Below are positions 23,101 through 35,100 of a stretch of DNA of 64,000 bases, one piece after another. Made by a program: the position numbers and the translations under genes. The notes under the pieces were generated by a model. The model did no database searches and had not been told where the DNA came from. It saw nothing but the letters and a program-made list of their open reading frames with translations. Source of the stretch: Haliotis asinina (lineage: Eukaryota; Mollusca; Gastropoda; Lepetellida; Haliotidae); assembly GCF_037392515.1 (NCBI RefSeq), contig NC_090295.1, forward strand, positions 22,360,501 to 22,424,500. Direction: 5' to 3'. Within the stretch, counting starts at the first letter, position 1. Every line of letters begins with the position of its first letter.

Positions 23101-26100
23101 GGGACGGTTCGGGGGAAAGAGAGTCATTGGTTACATGTTTGTGGTCAATGCCTTGACCACCCTCCTTGTACCCGTGTGTGCTAGGGTGGACTACAGACTC
23201 GTCATGGCGCTCAGAATACTCCTCGGCATATCATCCGTAGGTGTTATTTTAGTGGGAAATAATTTTGTTTGGATCGGTATTTTAATTACGTCACCTTAAC
23301 GCAATCGATGTAGATCGTAGACGTTTTTCCACATTGCCCAAACCCATCCGGAATGGCGCAGATGACCCAGGGGTGATATTCGGATTTAATATGGGATTCG
23401 AACTTTCTGCTGAATAGTGATAACAGGGCATCTAGTCATCTTGGTCAGACCCGGGAAGGTCCCGGGGTAGAATCGGCCTTCAACAACCCATGCTTGCCGT
23501 AAAAGGCGAATGTGCTTGTCGCAAGAGGCGACTAAGGGGATCGGGTGGTCAGGCTCGCTGACTTGGTTGACACATGTAATCGGTTCCCAATTGCTCAGAT
23601 CGATGCTCATGTTGTTGATCACTGGATTGTCTGGTCCAGACTCGATCATTTACAGACCGCAGCCATATAGGTGGAATATTGCTGAGTGCGGCGTAAAACT
23701 AATCTCACTCACTCACTAATCTTGTTCATGATGAATGGTGTCGCTCTGATTTCCACGTCCTTGACTTAATGTACAATGATATTACACAAATATTTCCAGT
23801 CACTCAATGTTTCTTAACAATGAGGGTAACGGCTGCTTGGTAACAGTAATAGTCGTAATACCACTGGTACAGATAATGAACAAGCGTTGTAAAGAATACG
23901 ATGGCACAATCTCTTGACGAAGGAATGGTGACATGAACGCCTTAATTATAGTCTGTTTGCAATGAAAACGTACCGATGAATTTCAGTTTGAGCAAAAACG
24001 TAATTCAACTAAAGTGAAGTTAACATTGCGAATCCTCATACTTTTACCTTGCCAATTGCACACTCATTTATATCTCAGTTTTCTATTCAACACAAGATAA
24101 AAGTTGTTTAACAAAAGATCATAGTTTCAAATCGCTATCGCTGGTTTGCATGACAAGCGGGTGAGCGAAGTATTTGGCACAGTGAAACAAATGCACGTGC
24201 GGTACGTGACGAGCGTTAACTTCGACCAACCCTATTTGTTCTTGGTGTTCTCGTTTTATGTGCGTACCTCCATGTAGTGGGTGAGTGAGTTTGGTTTTAC
24301 GCCGCTTTTAGCAATATTCCAGCGATATCACGGGGACACCAAAAAATGGGCCTCACACATTGTACCCATGTGGGGAATCGAACCCGGGTACTCGGCGTGA
24401 CGAGCGAACGCTTTAACCACTACGCTACCCCACCGCCCCGTACCCACTTGTAATATAAACCAGTAATAGCGATTTGAAACCATGATCGTTTGTTAAACAA
24501 CTTTTATCCTACGTTGAATAAAAACTGATCTTTAAATGTGCAGTTAGTTTAGTCCGATATGTTGCAAAGCTCTATATTTAGAAAGTATAATAACCATATG
24601 TAATGGCAGCCCCTCTTTGTGAATTGCAGATTTTACATGCGCTTTCAGACATAGTGAGGATGCGTATTTCGCACAAGGCAGGATATGCAACATGTATCAT
24701 AATGATATATACTGTCTGTCCGTGCGTATGCCTGTGTGTGCGTGTGTGCGTGTGTGCGTGTGTGTGTGTGTTTGGGTGCGCGCGTGCGTACATGCAAATG
24801 CGCAGCCATTTCGGCCGGATCCCGTTAATATGGAATCGTATACAATCATCCGATCAATGACACATGTTAATCCCGACAGTCTGTTTGCTTGATTCTGACC
24901 GTGCAAGATTATGTGCAATATACTTGTAACAAGATGTCGGTTTAGTCTGTTACATATCCTGCCATGCAGTCAATGTGGGGGTTGTGGGCCCCTCCGCTTG
25001 AAAGAAGCAGACTGGCTTCTTTTACCTACTCAGGTAATTATTTTCCTATTCATCTCTTCACCTTTCACCTATTCAGGTAATTATATTCACGGGGAGGAAC
25101 AGCAGAGCATCTTCTCTTATGTATGTTGTCCAAATATTGTTGAATCCCCTGAATGAGGGCTTTGAGTCACTTAGTCACTATGCTATATATGAGTGGACTG
25201 TCAATGTTAAGCTGCAGCATAGTGTACAGTTAGACCGAGTTTGGACAAATACACACAGACATGGCAGACATACACAGACACACACACGCGCGCGCGAGCA
25301 AATGCACATACACATACAGTCACGTAAACGTATGAATACAAAGATAAAAAAAAACCCACACATAAACACAATCATAAACAAAAGAAAAAATCAGAGGAGT
25401 CAGTGAGTGGTGGTCTGTGAAAAAACGTGTCTGGACCAGACAATCAAGTGATCAACAGCATGGGCATTAATCTGCGCAATTGGGAACCGATGACGTGTCA
25501 ACCAAGTCAGCAAGCCTGACCACCCGATTCCGTTAGTCTTACGACAGGCATGGGTTACTGAAGACTTATTCCATCCTGGATCTTCAAGGGCAACAACAGA
25601 GTAACTGACATTGACAATTGACATACACAAATGCACTCACCCACGCATACAACACACGCTCTCAAGGTTAAATCCAGTTTCAACTCACCGGCATCACCAC
25701 CTTATGATAAGACTGTACCGTGTCTTTCTGCACACTGACTATCACATTATTGCATAGGGTTCTGTAACAAACCTGTTCAAATTATGTCACTAGATTAATC
25801 GTATTAATCGGTTAATACATCGCGTCTGTATGTTTACAGGTTCTTTGATCGGAAACATTTTCGCTTTTTCTGCATCGGGACTTCTTTGTGAATACGGCTT
25901 TGACAACGGATGGGGGTCAATTTTCTACATTATAGGTGAGTGAGTGCGTGAGAAGCATGGGATACTGAAGATTAATTCTAACCCGGATCTTTACATAAGC
26001 GCGTGAATTTGTAACGAAATGGTGACATTCGATTCAACTGGTGACTGATATCATGAGCAACGACCCAGAACGTAGGCATGACATGACACAATTCGCGATG

Positions 26101-29100
26101 TCAACCAGCTGGCCATGATGACGAGAACGAAACTATGAGATGCTGTTGTCTTTGGATGCAGCATAAACTGTCAGCATGTTTATTTGTAGCCCTGTAGAAG
26201 TATGTAGTTGGTGTAGTTGTGGTAGTACAAACGCCTGTTATGGTGGTGGTAGCAGCAATGATGGCAGTAGACGCAGAAATAGTAGTACTAGCTGTAGTAG
26301 CAGCAGAAGCTGTGGGAGCAGTTGAAAATTATTGCGAAGTAAATTTTGCACAAACTTTTGAGGATCTGAATTCAGATGAATCTGAAATAAAGGATGTGCA
26401 AAGTATTTACCTGAGAGTTCAAACTTCAGTTGTCCCGTTATTACAAGATTGCGAGCACATGTTTATTGAGAAGTCATCGTCGCCTGTTGTGATACACGTA
26501 TTGCGAGGATGCATGGAATATAGCCACAGTGACAAATGTATGATTATTGAAAAATCATAATATTCTTATACTAGCATATGTGTAGCTTTCGTTGCTTTCC
26601 TGTGAAGTCAATGCGTTTGTAGTCTTCCTTATAAAGGCATTGAGTTTGATGTTTTCCCCGTGAAAGCAGTAGCTTTTTTGTTTTCCCTGTGTAGGCATTT
26701 TGTTTCTCCCCGATAAGGCATTTTTCCCCGTAAACGCATTACGCATGTTCTTTTCTCTGTAAAGCATTGCAATTGCTGTTTTCCCCGTGAAATCATTACG
26801 CTTGTTGTTTTCCCTTGTGAATGTACGTTTGTTGTTTTCCTTTGTGAATGTACGTTTGTTGTTTTCCCTGTGAATGCACCTTTCTTGTTTGGTTGTTGCT
26901 TTGCCCGTGAAGGCATTACGTGTGTTGTTTTCTTGTGGACTCACGTTTGTCGTTTTCCCAATGAAAGCATTACGTTTTTCTTGTGTAGGCACTTTTGTTG
27001 TTTCCCCGTGAAGGCATTACTTTTGTTGCTGTCCCTGTGAAGACATTACGTTTGTTGTTTTCCCTGTGAACTCACGTTTGCTGTTTTCTCTGTGAAGGCA
27101 TTGTTTGTTGCTTGTTGTTTTCCCTGTGAACTCTCGGTTGCTGTTTTCAATGTGAATGCATTGTTTGTTGCTTGTTGTTTTCCCTGTGAACTCACGGTTG
27201 CTGTTTTCTCTATGAAGGCATAGTTTGTTGCTTGTTGTTTTCCCTGTGAACTCACGGTTGCTGTTTTCTCTGTGAAGGCATAGTTTGTTGCTTGTTGTTT
27301 TCCCTGTGAACTCACGGTTGCTGTTTTCTCTGTGAAGGCATAGTTTGTTGCTTGTTGCTTTCCCTGTGAACTCACGGTTGCTGTTTTCTCTGTGAAGGCA
27401 TAGTTTGTTGCTTGTTGTTTTCCCTGTGAACTCACGGTTGCTGTTTTCAATGTGAAGGCATTGTTTGTTGCTTGTTGTTTTCCCTGTGAACTCACGTTTG
27501 TTGTTTTCAATGTGAAGGCATTGTTTGTTGCTTGTTGTTTTCCCTGTGAACTCACGGTTGCTGTTTTCAATGTGAAGGCATTGTTTGTTGCTTTTTGTTT
27601 TCCCTGTGAACTCACGTTTGTTGTTTTCAATGTGAAGGCATTGTTTGTTGCTTGCTGTTTTCCCTGTGAACTCACGGTTGCTGTTTTCTCTGTGAAGGCA
27701 TAGTTTGTTGCTTGTTGTTTTCCCTGTGAACTCACGGTTGCTGTTTTCAATGTGAAGGCATAGTTTGTTGCTTGTTGTTTTCCCTGTGAACTCACGGTTG
27801 CTGTTTTTTCTCTGTGAAGGCATAGTTTGTTGCTTGCTGTTTTCCCTGTGAACTCACGGTTGCTGTTTTCTCTGTGAAGGCATAGTTTGTTGCTTGTTGT
27901 TTTCCCTGTGAACTCACGGTTGCTGTTTTCAATGTGAAGGCATAGTTTGTTGCTTGTTGTTTTCCCTGTGAACTCACGGTTGCTGTTTTTTCTCTGTGAA
28001 GGCATAGTTTGTTGCTTGTTGTTTTCCCTGTGAACTCACGGTTGCTGTTTTCTCTGTGAAGGCATAGTTTGTTGCTTGTTGTTTTCCCTGTGAACTCACG
28101 GTTGCTGTTTTCTCTGTGAAGGCATTGTTTGTTGCTTGTTGTTTTCCCTGTGAACTCACAGTTGCTGTTTTCTCTGTGAAGGCATAGTTTGTTGCTTGTT
28201 GTTTTCCCTGTGAACTCACGGTTGCTGTTTTCTCTGTGAAGGCATTGTTTGTTGCTTGTTGTTTTCCCTGTGAACTCACGGTTGCTGTTTTCTCTGTGAA
28301 GGCATAGTTTGTTGCTTGCTGTTTTCCCTGTGAACTCACGGTTGCTGTTTTCAATGTGAATGCATTACATTTCTTGTTTTGCATGTGAAGGCACGTTTTG
28401 GGTTTTTCTACCTATGAAAGCATTATGTGTTTTCCTTGTAAAGGCACGTTCGTTGTTCCCTGTGAAGGTAATACGTTTGCTGTTTCCCTTTGAACTCACG
28501 TTTGTTGTTTGCCGTGAAGGCATCGGTACGTTCCTATGGGCCTGCCTGTGGATGTTCGTCGTTGCTGACTCACCATCCAAACATCCGACTATATCCAAAC
28601 AAGAGAGGCACTACATCATTGACAGTATTGGAGACAAGGATGATGAGGTGAGACAAGTATAGATAAGGACAATGTCTCGCCACATTGTGTCATCGCGTTG
28701 ACTCAAACAGAAACACGACTCTGGCGCTTATGCACACCTTAGTATATCACTGTAGCAAAAGAAACATGAACGCTTACTTTTATGATATTTGAATTTTTCG
28801 CAACTCTCATTTTTTCTATTTTCAATAAAACATGTAAATAGTGATCAGCGGTAATCGCAAATGCGTATTGGTTCACATTCGATAAACATTCATTATAAAG
28901 ATGAGTCGTGCAAATGTAAGTGTATGTGTGTGTGCGCGTGCGTGCGTGCGTGCGTGTGTGTGTATGTATGTGTCTGTGTGTGTGTTTATCTTTGTGCTTA
29001 TACAAATATTCAGAAGAGGCCGTGAGTTCGAATCTCAGATTCGATCTCTGATATCTTTGGTGTTTTTCACTGATATCTTTGGCGTTTCTCACTGATATCT

Positions 29101-32100
29101 TTGGTGTTTCCGAGGCAACCTATGCTTGCATTAAACCGAAATATACCTTATGTGGCTTTGGACGTGTATCATAATGAATAGGGATGTGTACTATTGCTAC
29201 TGTATTTCTATACATTGCGATCCATGAACCCGTATTGTGATAAATTGGGAACATAACCGTTTAACATTAAGTAAAACTAATTGTACATGTCGATCCTATT
29301 TTCTACAGTATAAGTGCCAAATCAAATATGTTATGGTTCTGATAACAGCAGCCTCAGCATTAGGTTGCATAGTGAGAGATTCTATTTTCTTTTTTCATAA
29401 TTTACAGTTTCACAGTGTACCGTAAATCATCAGTTGTGAATAAGAGACAGTAACACGTCACAATTTAATTCTGGACTCACAATAGTCCAGAAACTCTCCG
29501 CACTGTGGCCACTCTCTCACAAGAGATTTGGCAAAAATAAATTTGCAGCCATTATGAATATGTGCTAAGGATGAAAAAATGTTTTTCGAAAACTCAAAAT
29601 TTAAACTCGCCCATGGGCGAGAGTGTTTAATTTCATCCAGAATAAATGTTTTGGAGGTTGTAAATGAATGAAAAAAATGTTAATAAGTATCATAACTCAA
29701 CTCAAATTTCAGCTCGATTTGACTTGACTCCGCTAACTGACAGCGATTTTAAAAGATCTCGCCCATGGGTGAGAGAAAAGATTGGCCCATGGACGAGAAT
29801 ATTTACTTTCACTGAAAATACATGTTTTTTTCCATGTTTTGCAGTTTGTAAATACATGAACGTATATTTATTAGTGTCGTGACACGAAAATCAGCTTATT
29901 TTGAATTAATTCTAATAATTTAGAGCGATTTAAATAATATCATTTGGCCCATGGGTGAGAATATTCATTTTTACTCAAATTACATCTTTTTGCATGTTTT
30001 GGGGGTTGTAAATGAGTGAAAGTATGTTCATAAGTATCATAATACAAATTTCAACTTATTTTGACTTAATTCCGTTAATTTAGAGCGATGTGTAAAAATC
30101 TCGCCCATGGGTGAAAAACATTTTGGCCCATGGGCGAGAACATTGCCGTTTACCCCAAATATATCTTTTCACGTGTTTTGGAGGGTGTAAATGAATGATA
30201 GTACATTTATGAGCATCATGATAGAAATTTCAACTCATTTGACTCAATTCCGCTAATTGAAAGCGATTTTAAAAACTCTCGCCCATGGGCGAAAAAATAT
30301 TTTTTCACTCAAAATAGATCTTTTTACATGTTTTGCAGTTTGTAAATGAATGCAAGCATATTTATAAGTATCATGACACAACATCAAACTCATTTTGACT
30401 TAATTCTGCTAATTTAGAGCGATTTAAAAACAATCTCGCCCATGGGCGAGAATGTTTCCTTTTACTCCAAATACATCTTTTCCAATATTTTGCAGAATGT
30501 AAATGAATGGAAGTGGCTTTACGAGTATCATGACACAAAATTCAACTGATCTGATTTAATTTTGCGAATTCAGGGGGAATTCAAAAAATATACGAGAATA
30601 ATTACTTTTGCTCAAAATACATCTTTTCCTGTGGTTTAGAGGTTGTAAATGAATGAGGACATGGCACAAAATTCAACTCATTTTGACTTAATTCCGCTAA
30701 CTACAAGAATCTGCACCTCCACTCCAAATACATAGTTTTTTTTATTGTTTTAGTTTTTGTAGATGAATGAAAGTGTGTTTATAAGTATCACTCCTGTCTT
30801 AATTCGACTAACCTCGCTCGTGGACGAAAATATTTTCATTTGCTTGTTTTCCTTTTTTTGCAAGCATATGGTTAAAATTCAGATGAAATTATAATGACAA
30901 ATAATTCCAGTTTAATTTAGTGAGTTTAGTTCTATGTCGCACTCAGCAATATTCCAGCAATATGGCGGCGGTTTGTAGATAATCAGTTTTCGACCAGACA
31001 GTCCAGTGATCAACAGCATGACCATCGACCTTCACAATCGGGAACTGATGACATGTGGCAATCAAGTTAGCGAGTCTGACCACCCGATCCCGTTAGTCGC
31101 CTCTTACGACAAGCATAGTCACCTTTTATGGCAAGCATTGCTTGCTGAAGCCCTGTTCTACTCCAGATCTTCATAGGTCCTGAACGCAGAGCTATGAAAT
31201 TGAAGTTATTTGTGAAAGTCCTTACTCCAGTGACACAAAGACTATGCTGGCACACATTAATAAACAGCGTTGTGAGATCTTTAAACTGTTTTGAAACATG
31301 TCTTGTCAATCCCACTGACATTCGCCAATAACCACTTAAATATAGAATATATAGTCCGTGCTCCTTCAGAACAAATAAGTAATTAAGGATCCCCAACTGG
31401 GTAATTAAGTAAACAACTAAAAATACTGTCACTTTCTGCCCTGGACATCACGCGTCACCAGTCGTGAGCTAAGGACCTTGCAAAACCCCTCACAAGGAAA
31501 CACAAAGCACCAAAACTGTATTTCTTTCTAGGTGACACACGGTATGTTGTCAAAAATTTCGTTGTTGAATACATTCTATAGTGGGCAAAACCTTACGCTT
31601 GCCAAGGTTACCTACCCAGTAGTTTTAAGTATACCCTACCCAGTTTAGCATGTTTCGTTTTAATATTGTGGGATCTACTTTTACTAATTCTCTTTTGCCC
31701 GTCCCAGGTTTTCTTCGACCGAGGTTTTATGGGGTATTCTCCTATTTGTCAGACCAGGAATAACCTACAACAGTGATAGGTCACTCGCTTGCTTTCTTTA
31801 CCATGTGTACCAATTAACATGTTCCTCGTCATGCTCCAGCGCATACAGTAACTTGGTTCGTTTCCAGCGCAACTTCGGCTGCGTTTAACAGTACTTCAGC
31901 CAGTTTACTGTATCAGTCGAAATCTTACAATGAATGAATGAATGAATGAATTATAATAAGAATTAAGAGCAAGATGCATATGTGAATGAATGAAAGAAAT
32001 AATAAAAGAAAGAAGTACATATGTGAATGAATGAAAGAATAAATGATACACCACGACCATCCCTTCCTAAACATGCTAAATAATGCAAAACTATCGTTAG

Positions 32101-35100
32101 ATCACATGTGTTAACATCAGCTAATTATAGTCTCCCTTGTCAGACATAACAATTTTCAGGCAGGTTTAAACAACAAACTATCTGCTTGACTGCACAGCTG
32201 CTTGTTGACGTCGTATACTCACCTCACCTAATTTTCCTGTGTAATCTTCACCTACATCACCATAAGCAGAGAGCACAGAAGGCCAAATGTCTGTAACCAC
32301 TGAACCGTGGCGTCTCACCGGAACAGGCTAAGTTCCCAAGTGCGGGTGTCCTTCTCTACCTTTTCCATTAATCTTTAAAACATCTAACAAGCTCAACGCA
32401 TGCAACTTTTAACTAAAATGTGATGTTATACATATCATAAAAGTATTTTTTTAGGTATTATTCAGTTGATAAATTATCATTTATGATGTATATATGTATG
32501 GCATGCTGGGCGGGTATTGGGCATTTTGTGATAATTTACCATTACCATTTTCATAATGCATACAAAAGACACTCATTAATCTATCACTGAGCTTTGTCAT
32601 TCTTTCACTCCAATACGGTCGCTAAATCCCCTCTGATCATAGTGTATGGACTCTCCCATACCCAATTCACCTAATCCTGAGAAATCAACCAGGCATGACA
32701 TACCCACATCACCTAATTAATTTTCTGTACCTATCGATAAAAAAAAATACTTAAAATGGGAGGACACCATGTTCACTAATGGGAGTGAACCTTGTAGGGA
32801 GTACCCTCACTCTCACAAACCAACCGACTGGGGAGAAGCTGCCGTGTTTGTCGGGGATTCTTCTGGCTTTACTAAATAAATCGTACATAAACATGTAAAA
32901 TATATTGCTTTGATTTTGTAACTACCCACATTAGGACATTGAGACCATTCTAATTTATCGAGTAAAATACGATTGTATGGTTTAGAGTTTGAATCTTGGC
33001 ATATCTTACCGGTTTTGCTATTTTTGCACTCTACCCTTCTACCTGGGGCGAGCATGTTTGGGTGGTTTTTAGTATTTCATCTATTTGTTTAGATTTATTG
33101 ATTTGTTTGGTTTATAACTGAAAATTTATTCTGACGTTTGACGAGGTTTGTATAGTTATCATGTATGTCATGTAATTATATTATTGGTATGGAGTGGCAT
33201 TGATATGCATGATTATCCTTGCCAATCCAGTCACGATTACTTGAACAGATTAGTTTAAACTATAGATTAACGTATCCATACTGTTAATGTGTAATCTTTA
33301 TATTGGGCTATGAGGAATACGTAAAATATTCAAGATTGATTTTGCGGTTACTTTTCTTCCTTTTTATAAATGTTCGCTATTTTGCTACAGTCGAAAAGAT
33401 TTACCGTGGCTTCGTTGTGTACTGGTCCTTGGTTGTGGTCTCTAAGTATGTTAGAAATTATGTTGTTTAGACTGTTGGAACTGTTGATCTGCAGTCTTTC
33501 AAAATTCATTTTCACGAGATACATTCTCCCTTTTTACCACAAAAATATTCTCACAATGAACATATAACCGTTTACAAAAAGGTGTCTTCCCGTAAAATAA
33601 GTAGGAGGACACGCAAAGTATAGCAGCGCATTTGCCATAACTGAGGTTGTTAAAATGATAAAGAAAACTGTCATTTCCAACATTCACATTGGAAGCAATT
33701 ATATTAAGAAACTGAATAACTCATCACTAACGGAAGGGGTGAACTGAAAGTTCATTTTATTAACTAAAGTCACTGAGTGAACTCACTAACATCGGTTCAA
33801 TTACATTGGCACACGTGTCTTATTTCGTTTCCTAAAGAAACACATTTTATTTTTTTATTTTTAGAAAACCAGTGTCTAATCCCTTAAAACAGCACCGTTG
33901 TCACTACACCAAACGATTTTGACCTTGACCCAAAACAAAGGTTTAACTTACATAACTACCCCGTACACATCATTTGCTTGAAAACGAGTTTAACACCTAC
34001 GCCGAAATGCTGCTTACATTAGAAGAACTTCTATATCCATATAACTTTCTCTGTTTTTCAAATTATCATAACCTGAACAGATATTAATTTGTCTACGACT
34101 TCATGAGAGTTTTTCAAGTTCTAATCCACACACTGATTTCCACTTTTTCATCATTCTGAGCGAGCGAGTTTAAATTTTGAGTTTTCGAAAAAAGATTTTT
34201 TCATTTTTTCATCCTTAGCACATATTCATAATGGCTGCATCTTTATTTTTGCCAGATCTCTTGTGAGAGAGTGGCCACAGTGCGCAGAGTTTCTGGACTA
34301 TTGTGAGTCCAGAATTAAATTGTGACGTGTTCAGTGTACATTCTGATTTAAACCATAGATATAATCACACAAACTCCATACATGTTCTTTACATAATATA
34401 CAGGTTCTCAGAAAAAAACCGACAATACGTATAGTATAAAAAACGTATTGCGGTATACCGGTAATACCGTGCAGCCTTAATAATGAATCTTCGCGTAGGT
34501 TCGGACAACGCCGTGGAAGAAGCTGTTTCTGTGCCGGGCCAACTGGACGTGTTTGACAGCTCACTTCTGCAACAACTGGATGCACTACACGCTCATGACC
34601 AGTCTCCCCACCTTCATGAAGGCCGTACTCAAGTTTGACATCAAAACGGTATTCCATGAACCATTCAATCATCACACATCGCATATCCATCGATTCTTCT
34701 TCGACTGTATCCATCTGCTATTAATGCGTCATGTTCCTTCATCCATCGTTCTACCATCATTTTTTCTTATCAGTTAACGATCCATCCATCTGATATCAGC
34801 CATCAATCTTCCGTATCATCAACCACACATACCCATCAACCGTCAATCCATCTGCCATCCATCAACCGTCAATCTAGCTGCCATCCATCAACCATCAATC
34901 TATCTGCCATCCATCCATCAATCATCAATCTAGCTGCCATCCATCAACCATCAATCTAGCTGCCAGCCATCAACCATCAATCTAGCTGCCAGCCATCAAC
35001 CATCAATCTAGCTGCCAGCCATCAACCATAAAATCCACCTGAAACCCTTCAGCCATCAATCCGTTTGCCACCAACAACCACCCATCTTCCATATCTATCA

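Larger units (their letters stand above)
29452..34331. mobile_element. 4.88-kb non-autonomous element with ~165-bp TIRs, intron 6
   Basis: The first ~160 bases (AACACGTCACAATTTAATTC, GGACTCACAATAGTCCAG, GTGGCCACTCTCTCACAAGA, CAGCCATTATGAATATGTGC) recur in inverse at 34163-34331 with only a few differences. CAGT flanks both ends directly (29448-29451 and 34332-34335), consistent with a 4-bp target duplication. Next to the left repeat is a ~195-bp tandem satellite (29600-30850). The rest has no transposase-like ORF. One type 2 SINE is nested at 30919-31175. It fills most of intron 6, and the superfamily is not assigned. Confidence 0.85.

Noticed and set aside
26219-26560. 113-codon Val/Ala-rich ORF
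   Set aside because: Starts in a triplet-repeat tract inside intron 5, with no domain and no codon signature.
27017-28384. Long antisense ORFs (up to 319 codons) encoding a 20-residue repeat with [10 protein letters not shown]
   Set aside because: The 60-bp repeat has a period divisible by three, so it stays open in several frames. The array is intronic to the SLC17 gene.
31067-31432. 121-codon antisense ORF in the 4.88-kb element as a possible transposase
   Set aside because: Its C-terminal part is SINE sequence and no catalytic motif is visible.
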